Below are positions 53,306 to 63,964 of a DNA stretch of 64,000 nucleotides, piece after piece. The position numbers and the translations under genes are program-made. Below the pieces are notes generated by a model. The model was not told the DNA's origin and did not search any database. It saw only the letters and a list, made by a program, of their open reading frames with translations. Position 1 is the first letter of the stretch. Every line of letters begins with the position of its first letter. Location: assembly GCF_001431405.1 (NCBI RefSeq), contig NZ_LDJL01000004.1:124001-188000 (forward strand), written 5' to 3'. This DNA comes from Pseudoxanthomonas dokdonensis. GTDB taxonomy: Bacteria > Pseudomonadota > Gammaproteobacteria > Xanthomonadales > Xanthomonadaceae.

Positions 53306-56131
53306 ATGGGCAAGCAGAAACTGTTGACGCGTTACATCGTGCTGGCCATCGCCAGCGGCATGCTGTCGGCATGCGGTGGCGGCGGTGGTGGCAACACCCG
53401 GCCGGATCCGCCACCGCCAGCACCGCCGTCGCCGCCACCGACCGCACCCCCGGGCAAACCGGTAGTAGCCACGCCCAACCCTGGCTACTCCCACCATCTT
53501 GCATGGACCGGCGCCGATGCCGCACGCGCCAGCGGCCTGACCGGCAAGGGCGTCACCGTCGGCATTGTCGACAGCGGGGTCAACCGTTACCACCCCGCGT
53601 TGTACCCGCGAGTGGTATCCAACCTGACCTATCTGGATCCGGCCAGCAACGACCTCTCCAGGGACGATGTGGTCGGCCATGGCACCGCGGTCGCGCAGGC
53701 GCTGGGCGGCACCGCGTTCGGTCAGTGGCCGGGCGGGGTGGCCCCGGGGGTGTCGATTGTTTCGGCACGCATCATCGGCGACACGCCACCGGAGGATGAT
53801 GGTTCCGGTGAAGGTAACGAAGTCGATGGCGCACTGGGCCTGAAGTCGATCCACCAGGATCTGATCAATCGCGGCGCCCGGATCATGAACAACTCGTGGG
53901 GTGGCCTGTACTGGAACAACCGATCCGCAACCGCGCCGATTGCCGACGAGTACCGGCCCTTCATCACCAGTAACGGTGGCTTGGTGGTGTTTGCTGCCGG
54001 CAATGAATCACGCACTGATCCCAGTGACATGGCGGCTCTGCCAAGCCAGACTGGGGTCAACGGCAGTCTGCCGGCGCGGGATCTGGAGGCTGGCTGGCTG
54101 ACCGTGGTCGCGTTGGACGAGAACGACCGCACCGCACTGGCGGGCTATTCGAACGCCTGCGGTGTGGCCAGGGACTACTGCCTGGCAGCCCCGGGCTCGG
54201 TGGTGGTGACCGGAACCGAAGATACTTCTACCGAGCCGAAGTACTACGAATGGCAAGGCACTTCATTGGCGGCGCCGCTGGTATCCGGTGCAGCGGCGCT
54301 GGTGTGGGAGAAGTTTCCCTATTTCAGCAATGACCAGGTCCGGCAGACCTTGCTTGGCACCGCCACCGATCTGGGCGCCGCCGGCACCGACGCGGTGTTT
54401 GGCCATGGGGGTTTGAATGTCGAAGCGGCGATCAATGGTCCCGGGCGCCTCGACTGGGGATTGATGAGCGTCGATTTCAGCGGCGAATCCATCTGGAGCA
54501 ACGTGCTGAGCGGCGCCGGCGGTGTGATCAAGCGGGGGAGTGGCACGCTGACCCTGTCCAGCGATGCGCTGTACAGCGGCCAGACCCGGGTGTTGGCTGG
54601 CACGCTGGTGGCAGAGCATGGCCTGTCGGCTGATGCGCTGGTCGAAGCCGGCGCCAGTCTCGAACTGATCGGGCGTGATATCGGCGGCAGCCTCGACAAC
54701 CGCGGCTACACCACGTTCAACGGTGCCAGCGCCGCGGGACCGCGCCAGGTGGGCGGCGACCTGCGTCAGGCCGCTGGCGCCACGCTCGGCGTGCAGATCG
54801 GTGCGCCTTTGCAGATTGCCGGCAGCGCGCAGTTGGACGGCACCCTGCAGGTTGAAGGGATCGCGCCGGGCTACGTCTGGCAGAGCCGCGAACTGGTAGT
54901 CAACGCAAGCGGTGGACTCAGCGGCAGCTTTGCCCAGGTGCAGGGCGCATCCAACGTATTCCTGCAGGCCAGCGCCGAATACGATGCCAACAACGCTTGG
55001 CTTGAAATCAGCCGACTGGATATCACTGCCGCTGCCCGGGCGATGGCCAATGCCAGTCCGCTGGCGCTGGCGTCGGCACGGCGCGTGGAATCAGCATTCC
55101 AGCAGATCGATCAGCAACTGGACGCGGCAACCGGCCCGCGCGCTTTGGCCCCGTCGTTGATCGAGCTGGCCGGTCATCTGCAGGCGGCGTCGACCGAGGC
55201 CAGCGCGCTGTCTTCGCTGGACAGCCTGTCGGGTCAATTGCACGCACGCGCCGATGCGATGACCCTGGACAGCCTGGACATGAATCGCCGCGCCATCGGC
55301 CAACGTGCCGATGTGCTGTTGGCCGGCCGTGGCAGCGGCAACTGGTACCAGGCGTTGGCGGGCGCCGGACGGGGTGGCCTGTCCGCCGATGGCTTCCAGC
55401 TCGATGGCTGGATGATGGGACATGAGCAACGACTCGCTGGTGGCGCCGTACTCGGCATGGCCTTCGGCGAGAGCCATGCCAGCAACCGCGACAACAGCGC
55501 CGATCGTGGCCAGGACCGCCAGGCCATGGGTGTGCTTTACGCGGGCATGCAGTGGAACAATGGCTACCTGCTCGGCCAGGCTGGCTGGGGTGACTATCAA
55601 CGCCAGGTACAGCGGAGTCTGCAGTTCGGTGACCGCTACAGCCGGGTTGGTACCGATTATGGCGGGCAGACGTTCAATGCCACCCTTGAAGCCGGCTATC
55701 GCTGGGGCAACCAGCAGCGTGCGCTGACCCCGTATCTGGGGCTGGATCACACCCGCCTGCAGCGGGATGGCTTCATCGAGGCCGGTGGTGGCGGATTCGG
55801 CCTGCGCACCGTCGACAGCAGCAGTGAACTCTGCCGCGGCATCGCCGGTGTGCGCGCCAACCTCATCCAAGGCCGTTGGCAATTGCGCGGCTTCGCCGAA
55901 TGGCAGCAGCTGCTGGGGCAGGGCGGGCAACCGTTGCAGGCCAGTTTCACCGGCCTGGATGCATGGTCGCCGTTGTCGCCCGGCAACGGTTACCAGTCAC
56001 ACGGGGTTGTCGGCATGGCGCTGGACCGGTACTGGGGCCAGCGCACGCGGATGAGCCTGGGTTATGACCAGACACTGGGTTCGGTGCAGAGTGACCACCA
56101 GGTCTCCGCGCAGCTGAGTGTCGGCTTCTAG
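53306..56131 (+). CDS. lipidated subtilisin-family autotransporter protease
   Basis: This 941-residue protein starts with a signal peptide with lipobox L20-S-A-C23, then Gly6 and a proline-rich linker (about 31-55). The S8 protease domain (about 60-375) has the catalytic triad D89 (GIVDSGV), H125 (VVGHGTAVA) and S320 (QGTSLAAPLVSG). A passenger strand repeat (GVIKRGSGTLTLSSDALYSG, about 408-427) is the autotransporter-associated beta strand. The last ~270 residues form an outer-membrane beta barrel ending in Phe (QLSVGF). Such enzymes process surface proteins or degrade host proteins. The lipobox recalls the Neisseria NalP autotransporter. It is divergent from the thiolase gene. Confidence 0.93.
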   Translation: MGKQKLLTRYIVLAIASGMLSACGGGGGGNTRPDPPPPAPPSPPPTAPPGKPVVATPNPGYSHHLAWTGADAARASGLTGKGVTVGIVDSGVNRYHPALYPRVVSNLTYLDPASNDLSRDDVVGHGTAVAQALGGTAFGQWPGGVAPGVSIVSARIIGDTPPEDDGSGEGNEVDGALGLKSIHQDLINRGARIMNNSWGGLYWNNRSATAPIADEYRPFITSNGGLVVFAAGNESRTDPSDMAALPSQTGVNGSLPARDLEAGWLTVVALDENDRTALAGYSNACGVARDYCLAAPGSVVVTGTEDTSTEPKYYEWQGTSLAAPLVSGAAALVWEKFPYFSNDQVRQTLLGTATDLGAAGTDAVFGHGGLNVEAAINGPGRLDWGLMSVDFSGESIWSNVLSGAGGVIKRGSGTLTLSSDALYSGQTRVLAGTLVAEHGLSADALVEAGASLELIGRDIGGSLDNRGYTTFNGASAAGPRQVGGDLRQAAGATLGVQIGAPLQIAGSAQLDGTLQVEGIAPGYVWQSRELVVNASGGLSGSFAQVQGASNVFLQASAEYDANNAWLEISRLDITAAARAMANASPLALASARRVESAFQQIDQQLDAATGPRALAPSLIELAGHLQAASTEASALSSLDSLSGQLHARADAMTLDSLDMNRRAIGQRADVLLAGRGSGNWYQALAGAGRGGLSADGFQLDGWMMGHEQRLAGGAVLGMAFGESHASNRDNSADRGQDRQAMGVLYAGMQWNNGYLLGQAGWGDYQRQVQRSLQFGDRYSRVGTDYGGQTFNATLEAGYRWGNQQRALTPYLGLDHTRLQRDGFIEAGGGGFGLRTVDSSSELCRGIAGVRANLIQGRWQLRGFAEWQQLLGQGGQPLQASFTGLDAWSPLSPGNGYQSHGVVGMALDRYWGQRTRMSLGYDQTLGSVQSDHQVSAQLSVGF

Positions 56132-56195
56132 CCAGCCCGACAGCGTCGACCTGGGCGCGTCGCCGGGCGGGTTGCTGGCGATGATGCGGGATGAA

Positions 56196-56219
56196 GCCGG
56201 GCTGCGCGGACAGCCCGGC
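56196..56219. terminator. hairpin between convergent autotransporter and ivd genes
   Basis: GCCGGGCTG-CGCGGA-CAGCCCGGC is a perfect nine-pair stem placed 64 bases after the autotransporter stop and 15 before the ivd stop. No T-run follows on either strand, so Rho-independent activity is uncertain. Confidence 0.5.
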
Positions 56220-56234
56220 ATCGCAGCCAATGCC

Positions 56235-57407
56235 TCAATCGCGGCCGTCGAACAGTTCGCGACCGATCAGCATGCGGCGGATTTCGTTGGTGCCGGCGCC
56301 GATCGCGTACAGCTTGGCATCGCGCAGCAGTCGGCCGGTGTCGTACTCGTTGATGTAACCGTTGCCGCCCAGGGTCTGGATGGCTTCCAGAGTCACCTGC
56401 ACCGCCGATTCGGACGCATGCAGCAGGCAGCCGGCGGCGGCCGAACGCGATGAAATGCCGTTGTCGTAATCGCGTGCGACCTGGTAGGCAAACGCACGGC
56501 TGGACTGCAGCGCTACGTACATGTCGGCCAGCTTGCCCTGCATCAGGCCAAAGGTGCCGATCGGCGCGTCGAATTGACGGCGTTCACGTGCATACGGCAG
56601 GGCGATGTCCAGCGCTGCCTGCATCAGGCCAATCGGTCCGCCGCTGAGTACCAGACGCTCGGTATTCAGCCCGCTCATCAACACCCGCACGCCTTGGTTG
56701 ACTTCGCCGAGGACATTTTCTGCGGGGATTTCGCAGTCCTGGAAGACCAGTTCGCAGGTATTGCTGCCGCGCATGCCCAGCTTGTCCAGCTTCTGCGCGG
56801 TGGAGAACCCTTTCATGCCTTTTTCGACGATGAACGCGGTCATGCAGCGCGAACCGGCGCTCTTGTCGGCGGTGCGCATGTAGACCAGCAGCACGTCGGC
56901 TTCCGGGCCGTTGGTAATCCACATCTTGTTGCCATTGGCGACCCAGACGCCATCGCGCAGCTCGGCGCGACAGCTCATCGAACCGACCACGTCGGAGCCG
57001 GCGCCCGGCTCACTCATCGCCAGCGCGCCTTTCCATTCGCCGCTGCACAGCTTGGGCAGGTATTTGCGGCGCTGCGCCTCATTGCCATTGAGGTACAGGT
57101 TGGAAACGCAGAGGTTGGAGTGCGCACCGTAGCTCAGGCCGACCGAACCGGAGGCGCGCGAGATTTCCTCCATCGCCACCAGGTGCGCCATGTAGCTCAT
57201 GCCGCTGCCGCCGTACTCGGGGTCCACGGTCAGGCCCAGCAGGCCCAGTTCGCCCAGCTTCGGCCACAGGTCCTGCGGAAACGCGTTGTCGTGATCGATA
57301 CGTGCCGCGCGCGGTGCGATCTCGGCGTCGGCGAAGCGCCTTACTGCTTCGCGCAGTGCATCGATTTCCTCGCCCAATGAAAAAGTACGGGTTGAAACAG
57401 CTTGCAT
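56235..57407 (-). CDS. ivd: isovaleryl-CoA dehydrogenase
   Basis: This 390-residue flavoprotein oxidises isovaleryl-CoA to 3-methylcrotonyl-CoA, the step before the carboxylase. Family segments are [14 protein letters not shown] (FAD/substrate), [35 protein letters not shown] and the C-terminal [15 protein letters not shown]. The acyl-CoA dehydrogenase family is broad, but together with liu genes and a leucine dehydrogenase the isovaleryl substrate is well supported. GGGAGG is a good ribosome binding site before ATG 57407. A nested palindrome lies 62-93 bases upstream. Confidence 0.93.
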   Translation of the reverse strand: MQAVSTRTFSLGEEIDALREAVRRFADAEIAPRAARIDHDNAFPQDLWPKLGELGLLGLTVDPEYGGSGMSYMAHLVAMEEISRASGSVGLSYGAHSNLCVSNLYLNGNEAQRRKYLPKLCSGEWKGALAMSEPGAGSDVVGSMSCRAELRDGVWVANGNKMWITNGPEADVLLVYMRTADKSAGSRCMTAFIVEKGMKGFSTAQKLDKLGMRGSNTCELVFQDCEIPAENVLGEVNQGVRVLMSGLNTERLVLSGGPIGLMQAALDIALPYARERRQFDAPIGTFGLMQGKLADMYVALQSSRAFAYQVARDYDNGISSRSAAAGCLLHASESAVQVTLEAIQTLGGNGYINEYDTGRLLRDAKLYAIGAGTNEIRRMLIGRELFDGRD

Positions 57408-57468
57408 TCTGGCCTCCCAGCCGTATGCGCCGTCGACGAAGCCAACGGCGTTGGAAAGCAGGAATCGT

Positions 57469-57500
57469 ACAACGGTTGTGTTGCACCGCCGTTGTGCAAC
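57469..57500. promoter_or_regulatory. nested inverted repeats upstream of ivd
   Basis: ACAACGG (57469-57475) pairs with CCGTTGT (57489-57495), and GTTGCAC (57480-57486) pairs with GTGCAAC (57494-57500); the two palindromes interleave. They lie in the ivd promoter region and may be a regulator's operator. No known family motif is recognised. Confidence 0.45.
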
Positions 57501-57641
57501 GCGGTCGCACTGGCGCCGACCTTGCCCGGAGGGCGGCGGAACATGGATGGCGCAGGCCGCCAGCGTGATTCGCGCGACAGTCCCAGTCAGCCGGCGGCCG
57601 CTGTCACGCCTGTGCCGCAGCAGCGCCGGGGCGGAGCTGGC

Positions 57642-58742
57642 TCAGCGCTCGCCGCGCAGATGGCCCATGAAGCGCGGGGCGGTACGACCCAGCGGCAGTT
57701 TGAGTTTGCCGATCGAGCGGATGCGGTTCTCGGCAATGCGGTCGGCGGCATATTGCGGGGCGATGTTCTCGCGCTCGGAGACGTTGAAGATGTTGTTCAC
57801 CGTGTGGTAGATCGTGCGCATCATCCGCATGGCCCGTTCGCGGTTGTAACCGTCGATTTCCAGCGACACGTTCATCACGCCACCGGCATTGACCGCGTAA
57901 TCGGGCGCGTAGAGGATGCCGCGCTTGGCGGCTTCATCGCCGGTCACGTGTGACATCTGGTTGTTGGCGGTACCGCAGATGACCTTGGCCTTGAGTCGCG
58001 GCAGGGTCTGTTCGTTGATCGAATATTCCATCGCGCACGGGGCGAACACATCGACCGGCAGGTCATAGATTTCATCGGGCTTGACCGCTTCGGCACCGTA
58101 CTCCTCGACCGCCATTTCGACCAGATCGCTACGCAGGTCGGTGACGAACAATTTGGCGCCGCGTTCGCGCAGCAGCTTGACCAGTTCCATGCCGATATGG
58201 CCCAGCCCCTGCACGGCAATGCTGTAACGGCCGATTTCCTCGTTGCCGAACTTGCGGCTGAGGCTGGCCATCAGGCCCTGCAGAGCGCCATAGGCGGTAA
58301 ACGGTGCCGGGTCGCCGGAGCCGCCATGGACCTGGTGCACGCCGACCACGTATTCGGTTTCGCGGTAGACGTTTTCCATGTCGTTGACGTCGGTGCCCAC
58401 GTCCTCGGCGGTGATGTAGCGGCCGCCCAGCGAATCAACGTAGCGGCCGAAGGCGCGGAACAGCACTTCGGTCTTTTCCTGGGTCGAGTCGCCGATGATC
58501 ACCGCCTTGCCGCCGCCGACACTGAGCCCGGCCAGCGCATTCTTGTAGGTCATGGTCCGGCTCAGTCGCAGCGCATCGGTCAGTGCCATGTCGCTGTCCG
58601 CGTAGGTCCGCATGCGCACACCTCCCAGCGCGGGGCCCAGCACCGTGCTGTGGATGGCGATGATCGCTTTCAGGCCGGCATCGGGGTTGTGGCAGAAGAC
58701 AACCTGTTCGTGGCCGGAGGTGTCGAGCGTTTCAAAAATCAT
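57642..58742 (-). CDS. leucine dehydrogenase (Leu/Phe/Val dehydrogenase family)
   Basis: This 366-residue NAD-dependent enzyme deaminates branched-chain amino acids to keto acids. The glycine-rich substrate site is VGGGKAVI with catalytic K79; the second conserved Lys is K67 in [11 protein letters not shown]. The Rossmann dinucleotide motif is VQGLGHIG, and [13 protein letters not shown] and GTANNQ complete the nucleotide domain. Located upstream of ivd on the same strand, it would feed leucine-derived carbon into isovaleryl-CoA. Phenylalanine dehydrogenase is an alternative, but the surroundings favour leucine. Confidence 0.92.
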   Translation of the reverse strand: MIFETLDTSGHEQVVFCHNPDAGLKAIIAIHSTVLGPALGGVRMRTYADSDMALTDALRLSRTMTYKNALAGLSVGGGKAVIIGDSTQEKTEVLFRAFGRYVDSLGGRYITAEDVGTDVNDMENVYRETEYVVGVHQVHGGSGDPAPFTAYGALQGLMASLSRKFGNEEIGRYSIAVQGLGHIGMELVKLLRERGAKLFVTDLRSDLVEMAVEEYGAEAVKPDEIYDLPVDVFAPCAMEYSINEQTLPRLKAKVICGTANNQMSHVTGDEAAKRGILYAPDYAVNAGGVMNVSLEIDGYNRERAMRMMRTIYHTVNNIFNVSERENIAPQYAADRIAENRIRSIGKLKLPLGRTAPRFMGHLRGER

Positions 58743-59134
58743 GGTGGCTCCGTTGCGGCGTGGTGCACTGCAATACGTGCTGCGGACAATGCAAACAACT
58801 GATTAGAAAGAAAAAAAGCGACGTTTCCGGAGATATTTCCAGGCGGTCGCTGGTGCATAGTCTAATCCAATCCGCTGCTGGCGGCGGTCAATCCGCTGTC
58901 ACTTCGCGCCGCGACGACGTGCGGTCGCTGGCGGGCGCCAGGGCGGGGCCGGGAAAACAGAGGCTTGCGCTGACCGGCCGCTATCGAGGGCTGGCGCTGG
59001 CGGGTCTGCCGTGCCGGTGGAGTCTGCACGCGCCGGCAATACGCACGCGTATGCATGGCCTTGTGCCTACAGGGATGCCGGGGGCGCACGGTACAATCCA
59101 ATGCCATACCAGTATTCGAGGCAGCAAGAGGCGC
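58743..59134. other. divergent gap between leucine dehydrogenase and icmF
   Basis: No gene is supported in these 392 bases. The frame of the plus-strand mutase stays open back to 58760, but that extension has no similarity to the family and no coding character. The first 100 bases (around 58790-58860) are A-rich and probably hold promoters for both directions. An AAGAGG ribosome binding site at about 59126-59131 marks the real icmF start. Confidence 0.6.
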
Positions 59135-62100
59135 ATGAGCACACCGGCTCCACAGGTTCCCGCAGTACAGGCCGTGCCTACCCAGGCCACATCCACGCCG
59201 CTGCGTTTCGTCACCGCGGCCAGCCTGTTCGACGGGCACGATGCCGCCATCAACATCATGCGCCGGCTGATCCAGGCGCAGGGTGCGGAGGTCATCCACC
59301 TGGGCCATAACCGCAGCGTCGAGGACGTGGTCCGCGCGGCGCTGCAGGAAGACGCCGACGCCATTGCCCTGTCCAGCTACCAGGGCGGGCATGTCGAGTA
59401 CTTCAAATACATGGTCGACATGTTGAAGGAACGCGGCGCCGGCCATGTGCGGGTATTCGGCGGTGGCGGTGGCACCATCACCCCGGAGGAAATCGCCGAG
59501 TTGCAGGGCTACGGCGTCGAACGCATCTATCACCCCAATGACGGCATGAAGATGGGCCTGGTGGAGATGATCGAGGACGTGGTCGAGCGTACCGGGGCCG
59601 CGCGCGCGCAGCTGCAGGAAAGCGGTGCCGCTGATGACGTGGAGCAGGCGGTCATTGCCGATGAGTCCAGCATCGGGCGAATGCTCAGTGCCATCGAGGA
59701 CGGGATTTTTTCCGAATCCGAACTGGTCCAGTTGCGCAGGCAATGGGCCAACGCTTCCGGTTCGCGCTTCGCCGCGACCAGTGCCAGCCAGAGCCCGGTC
59801 ATCGGCATCACCGGCACCGGCGGCGCCGGCAAGTCCAGCGTCACCGACGAGCTGATGAACCGCTTCCTGGCCAGCTTCCCGAAGATGCGGATGGCAGTCA
59901 TCTCGGTCGACCCGACCCGGCGCCGTACCGGTGGCGCGCTGCTCGGTGACCGCATCCGCATGAACACCCTGCGCAGCGACCGCATCTACATGCGCTCGAT
60001 GGCCACCCGCCGCCAGAACGTGGCGACCAACGCGGTATTGAAGGACTGCATTGCGTTCCTGAAGTCGCTGGGCTTCGACCTGGTCATCGTCGAGACCGCC
60101 GGCATCGGCCAGAGCGATTCGGAAATCGTCGATCTGGTCGATTTCCCGATGTACGTGATGACCAGCGATTACGGTGCGGCCAGCCAGCTGGAAAAGATCG
60201 ACATGCTCGATTTCGCCGAGCTGGTGGTGCTGAACAAGTACGACAAGCGCGGTGCCGAGGACGCCCTGCGCGACATCCGCAAGCAGTGGAAGCGCAACCG
60301 GGTCGCGTTCCAGACTCCGGATGAGCAGGTGCCGGTTTATCCGACCATCGCCAGCCAGTTCAATGATCCGGGCATCAGCTGGATGTTCGCCAACCTGTGC
60401 CGGTTGCTGCGCGAGAAACTGTCATTGCCGGCCAACGCCTGGTCGCCGCAGCTGGACACTTCGATCAAAGAGCCGCGTGCGACGGTGTTGATTCCCGGCA
60501 GCCGGGTGCGCTATCTGGCCGAGATCGCCGAACAGGGTCGCTCCATCAACCGCCAGATCGAAACCCAGTCCGAGATCGCCGATCGTGCGCAGTCGCTGTG
60601 GCAGGCCTTGCGGGAACTGGACGATGCCGCGCTGCCGAAGGCACTGGAGTTGTATCCGGCCGAGGCGTTGCTGGATCCGAGCGGTGGTGCCGAGCACGGC
60701 CATGTCGCTGATCGCTCGCTGCTGACGTTGCGTCAACGCTACAACGATGCCATCCAGTCGCTGTCCAGCGATTCGCTGAAGCTATTGCGCGAATGGCCGG
60801 CACGGCGCAAGTCGGTCACCGACGAGGTCAACCAGTACGAAGTGCGCGGCAAGACCATCCGCATCGATAACTACACGACTTCGCTCAGCCACCAGCAGAT
60901 ACCGAAAATCGCGCCGCCACCGTACAAAGGCTGGGGTGAGCTGCTGGGCTTTCTGCAGAAAGAAAACCTGCCGGGCAGCTATCCGTATACCGGTGGCGTC
61001 TATCCGTATCGGCGCACCGGTGAAGATCCGATCCGGATGTTTGCCGGCGAAGGCACCCCCGAACGCACCAATCGCCGTTTTCATTACCTGAGCGTGGGCC
61101 AGCCGGCGGCACGTTTGTCGACCGCATTCGACAGCGTCACCCTGTATGGCGAAGACCCGGCGCCGCGGCCTGACATCTACGGCAAGATTGGTAACTCCGG
61201 GGTCAATATCCCGACCCTGGATGACATGAAGAAGCTGTATTCCGGCTTTGATCTGTGTGCGCCAACCACCAGCGTGTCGATGACCATCAATGGTCCGGCG
61301 CCGATCATCCTGGCGATGTTCATGAACACCGCCATCGACCAGCAAGTCGAGAAATACCTGAAGGCCGATGAGCAACGCTGGGCGCAGGCGCAGGCCTGGC
61401 TGGATGAATGGTTTGCGCAGCGCCCACGTCCGCACTACCACGGCGAGCTGCCGCCGACCAACAACGGACTGGGGCTGGGCCTGCTGGGGGTGACCGGGGA
61501 TCAGCTGGTCGATGCCGAAACCTATGCACGGATCAAGGCCGAGACCCTGCGCACTGTGCGCGGTACCGTGCAGGCCGACATCCTCAAGGAAGATCAGGCG
61601 CAGAACACCTGTATCTTCAGCACCGAATTCGCCCTGCGGATGATGGGCGACATCCAGCAGTACTTCGTCGACAACGGCGTGCGCAATTTCTATTCGGTGT
61701 CGATTTCCGGTTACCACATCGCCGAAGCCGGGGCCAACCCGATTTCGCAGTTGGCCTTCACCTTGTCCAATGGCTTCACCATCGTCGAGTATTACCTGGC
61801 GCGGGGGATGCGGATTGATGACTTCGCGCCCAACCTGAGCTTCTTCTTCAGCAACGGCATGGACCCGGAATACACCGTGATTGGCCGCGTTGCCCGTCGC
61901 ATCTGGGCGCGGGCGATGCGTGAGCGTTATGGCGCCAGTGCACGCAGCCAGATGATGAAGTACCACATTCAGACATCCGGCCGTAGCCTGCACGCGCAGG
62001 AGATCCAGTTCAACGACATCCGCACCACGTTGCAGGCCCTGTACGCGCTGTTCGATAACTGCAACAGCCTGCACACCAATGCCTATGACGAGGCCATCAC

Positions 62101-62731
62101 CACGCCGACCGAGGAAAGCGTGCGCCGTGCGGTGGCAATCCAGATGATCATCAACAAGGAACTGGGCCTCAACTTCAATGAAAACCCGTGGCAGGGCAGT
62201 TTCATCGTCGAGCAGTTGACCGATATCGTCGAAGAAGCGGTGTACAAGGAATTTGAAGCGATCAGTGAACGTGGCGGCGTACTCGGTGCGATGGACACCA
62301 TGTACCAGCGCGGCAAGATCCAGGAAGAGTCGCTGTATTACGAACACAAGAAGCACGATGGCAGCCTGCCGCTGGTTGGCGTCAATACCTTCCTGCCGCG
62401 CGAGCATGGCGGCGAGATTGCAACCGAGATCGAGCTGATTCGTTCCACCGAACCGGAAAAGGCCCAGCAGATCACCAACGTGCAGGCCTGGCAGACCAGC
62501 CGTAATCCATTGGCCCCGGCCGGTGAAACCGAGCATGGGCATTCGGTGGCGCTGGAGGAGCATGGCAGCGACGAAGTCCATGATGGCCATGGCCTGGCCT
62601 ATCTGCAGCGCACCGCGCGCGAACGCGGCAACGTGTTCGCGTCACTGGTCGAGGCGGTGAAGACCCACAGCCTGGGTCAGATCAGCCATGCCCTGTACGA
62701 CGTCGGTGGCGAGTACCGGCGCAACATGTGA
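59135..62731 (+). CDS. icmF: fused isobutyryl-CoA mutase with G-protein chaperone
   Basis: This 1198-residue B12 enzyme has three parts. First comes a cobalamin-binding domain (about 20-150) with the D-x-H motif in [10 protein letters not shown]. Second is a MeaI-type GTPase chaperone (about 215-450) with P-loop GTGGAGKSS near 228 and NKYD near 366. Third is the mutase TIM barrel (about 560-1198) with [44 protein letters not shown] and a helical dimer region. The order B12-GTPase-mutase defines IcmF, which interconverts isobutyryl-CoA and butyryl-CoA and can isomerise isovaleryl-CoA slowly. ATG 59135 follows AAGAGG. It is divergent from leucine dehydrogenase. Confidence 0.93.
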   Translation: MSTPAPQVPAVQAVPTQATSTPLRFVTAASLFDGHDAAINIMRRLIQAQGAEVIHLGHNRSVEDVVRAALQEDADAIALSSYQGGHVEYFKYMVDMLKERGAGHVRVFGGGGGTITPEEIAELQGYGVERIYHPNDGMKMGLVEMIEDVVERTGAARAQLQESGAADDVEQAVIADESSIGRMLSAIEDGIFSESELVQLRRQWANASGSRFAATSASQSPVIGITGTGGAGKSSVTDELMNRFLASFPKMRMAVISVDPTRRRTGGALLGDRIRMNTLRSDRIYMRSMATRRQNVATNAVLKDCIAFLKSLGFDLVIVETAGIGQSDSEIVDLVDFPMYVMTSDYGAASQLEKIDMLDFAELVVLNKYDKRGAEDALRDIRKQWKRNRVAFQTPDEQVPVYPTIASQFNDPGISWMFANLCRLLREKLSLPANAWSPQLDTSIKEPRATVLIPGSRVRYLAEIAEQGRSINRQIETQSEIADRAQSLWQALRELDDAALPKALELYPAEALLDPSGGAEHGHVADRSLLTLRQRYNDAIQSLSSDSLKLLREWPARRKSVTDEVNQYEVRGKTIRIDNYTTSLSHQQIPKIAPPPYKGWGELLGFLQKENLPGSYPYTGGVYPYRRTGEDPIRMFAGEGTPERTNRRFHYLSVGQPAARLSTAFDSVTLYGEDPAPRPDIYGKIGNSGVNIPTLDDMKKLYSGFDLCAPTTSVSMTINGPAPIILAMFMNTAIDQQVEKYLKADEQRWAQAQAWLDEWFAQRPRPHYHGELPPTNNGLGLGLLGVTGDQLVDAETYARIKAETLRTVRGTVQADILKEDQAQNTCIFSTEFALRMMGDIQQYFVDNGVRNFYSVSISGYHIAEAGANPISQLAFTLSNGFTIVEYYLARGMRIDDFAPNLSFFFSNGMDPEYTVIGRVARRIWARAMRERYGASARSQMMKYHIQTSGRSLHAQEIQFNDIRTTLQALYALFDNCNSLHTNAYDEAITTPTEESVRRAVAIQMIINKELGLNFNENPWQGSFIVEQLTDIVEEAVYKEFEAISERGGVLGAMDTMYQRGKIQEESLYYEHKKHDGSLPLVGVNTFLPREHGGEIATEIELIRSTEPEKAQQITNVQAWQTSRNPLAPAGETEHGHSVALEEHGSDEVHDGHGLAYLQRTARERGNVFASLVEAVKTHSLGQISHALYDVGGEYRRNM

Positions 62732-62764
62732 CCAGGAAGCGTTGATGCAGCAAGCAGGGGGTGC

Positions 62765-62995
62765 TCAGGCGTCCCCTTCTTTTTTGCTGCCTTTCAGCAA
62801 TGCGTAGATGGCCATTGCGTGGCCATGGCCGAGGTCAAAGTCCTGCTTGAGCCAGGCCACGATCTGGCCAGCCTTGACGCCCTCGTGCAGATGGCTGCCA
62901 TCACTGAAACCCTGCCTGGCAGCCAGCCTGCGGAAGTCGGCCGGCGATTTGCCGGTCCTGGCCTGGATGTTGTCGAGATAAGCCTGGAATGACAT
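62765..62995 (-). CDS. DUF4287 small protein
   Basis: This 76-residue protein has the DUF4287 pattern: SFQAYLDNIQARTGKSPADFR, then EGVKAGQIVAWLKQDFDLGHGHAMAIYALLKG. It is soluble and helical and of unknown function; related domains occur in stress and DNA-associated contexts, which is not evidence for a function here. It follows the GST gene on the same strand (26 bases), so both may be one transcript. Confidence 0.82.
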   Translation of the reverse strand: MSFQAYLDNIQARTGKSPADFRRLAARQGFSDGSHLHEGVKAGQIVAWLKQDFDLGHGHAMAIYALLKGSKKEGDA

Positions 62996-63021
62996 GGCGT
63001 TTCACCTGTTGGTATGGAGAT

Positions 63022-63690
63022 TCAATCGCGGTCCGGCGCGCCAAGCGGAAAAAGATGGCGGTAAGGCCGGGCCTCATCGACCACGCGCTGCATGCTCGGG
63101 CGGGCCAGCAGTCGGCGCCGGTAGGCGTGCACGTGGGTGTGCTGCGCGGGTATCCGATGGGTCCAGTCGGCATAGAACAGGAACGGGGCGGCGGCGCAGT
63201 CGGCCAGACTGAAGGCATCGCCACCGGCCAACTGCCGCTGGCTCATGTACTGGTCCAACCAGGCGTAGGCGGTGTCCAGCATCCGCCGCGCTTCGTCGAC
63301 GCCATGTGGGTCGCGGGACGCTGGCGGTCTGATGCCGTCGAACACGATCTTCTGCTGCGGGGTGGCGATGTAGTTGTCGAAAAACCGGTCGAGCATGCGC
63401 ACCTGCAACGCCTGCCGCGGGTCATCCGGCAACAATCGGACCGGACCGGGGTGGTACAGCTGCAGGTGCTCGATGATGATGCTGGCTTCGAGCACCGTCT
63501 GCTCGCCATCGACCAGCAGCGGGAAGCGTTTCATCGGCCAGCGCCGTGCCAGCTCCTGCATGTTGGCTGGCTCTTCCAGACTGCGGTACTGGAAGCTGGT
63601 CTGGTTTTCATACAGGGCCAGCAGCGCCTTCTGGCAATAAGACGAGAACGGATGGGCGAACAGGACCAGTGGCTTGGCTGTGGTGGACAT
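63022..63690 (-). CDS. glutathione S-transferase family protein
   Basis: This 222-residue protein has an N-terminal thioredoxin-fold domain (about 1-80), with the active-site region FAHPFSSYCQKALLALYE and the cis-Pro segment MKRFPLLVDG, and then the E-A-S glutathione contact VLEASIIIEHL. The C-terminal all-helical domain (about 95-222) has AGGDAFSLADCAAAPFLFYADW. It conjugates or reduces electrophiles with glutathione, or acts as a stress protein; the substrate is unknown. Confidence 0.88.
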   Translation of the reverse strand: MSTTAKPLVLFAHPFSSYCQKALLALYENQTSFQYRSLEEPANMQELARRWPMKRFPLLVDGEQTVLEASIIIEHLQLYHPGPVRLLPDDPRQALQVRMLDRFFDNYIATPQQKIVFDGIRPPASRDPHGVDEARRMLDTAYAWLDQYMSQRQLAGGDAFSLADCAAAPFLFYADWTHRIPAQHTHVHAYRRRLLARPSMQRVVDEARPYRHLFPLGAPDRD

Positions 63691-63811
63691 GGTGGCTCCA
63701 GCGATGTCGACAAGGATGTCTGGCAGCCGGCGGCTGCCTCATCATCCATGACGTCCGGGCAACGGCCGGATCGACAGCGTGCTGGTGAATCGATTGCCTG
63801 ATCGGCAGCGA

Positions 63812-63964
63812 TCAGCCGGCGATGAAGAACAGGCCCAGCACGCCGGCGGCATAGACGCCCACCAGCAGCCAGCTGTCAATGCCCATGCCGGCGTACTTGC
63901 GTGGCGCCTTCACCAGCAGTCCGGCGACGAACACCGCGCTGAGCAGGATACCCAGCGCGGTCAT
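63812..63964 (-). CDS. small two-helix membrane protein
   Basis: This protein of about 50 residues starts at ATG 63964 and has two hydrophobic segments (ALGILLSAVFVAGLLV and WLLVGVYAAGVLGLFFIAG) joined by a basic loop (KAPRKYAGMGIDS). No function can be assigned. The frame stays open towards the window end, and a GTG at 63997 would add 11 residues, so the start is uncertain. Confidence 0.6.
   Translation of the reverse strand: MTALGILLSAVFVAGLLVKAPRKYAGMGIDSWLLVGVYAAGVLGLFFIAG

Noticed and set aside
58760-59134. 125-residue N-terminal extension of the mutase
   Set aside because: The frame is open but unlike any mutase. A ribosome binding site and the family-like N-terminus support the start at 59135.
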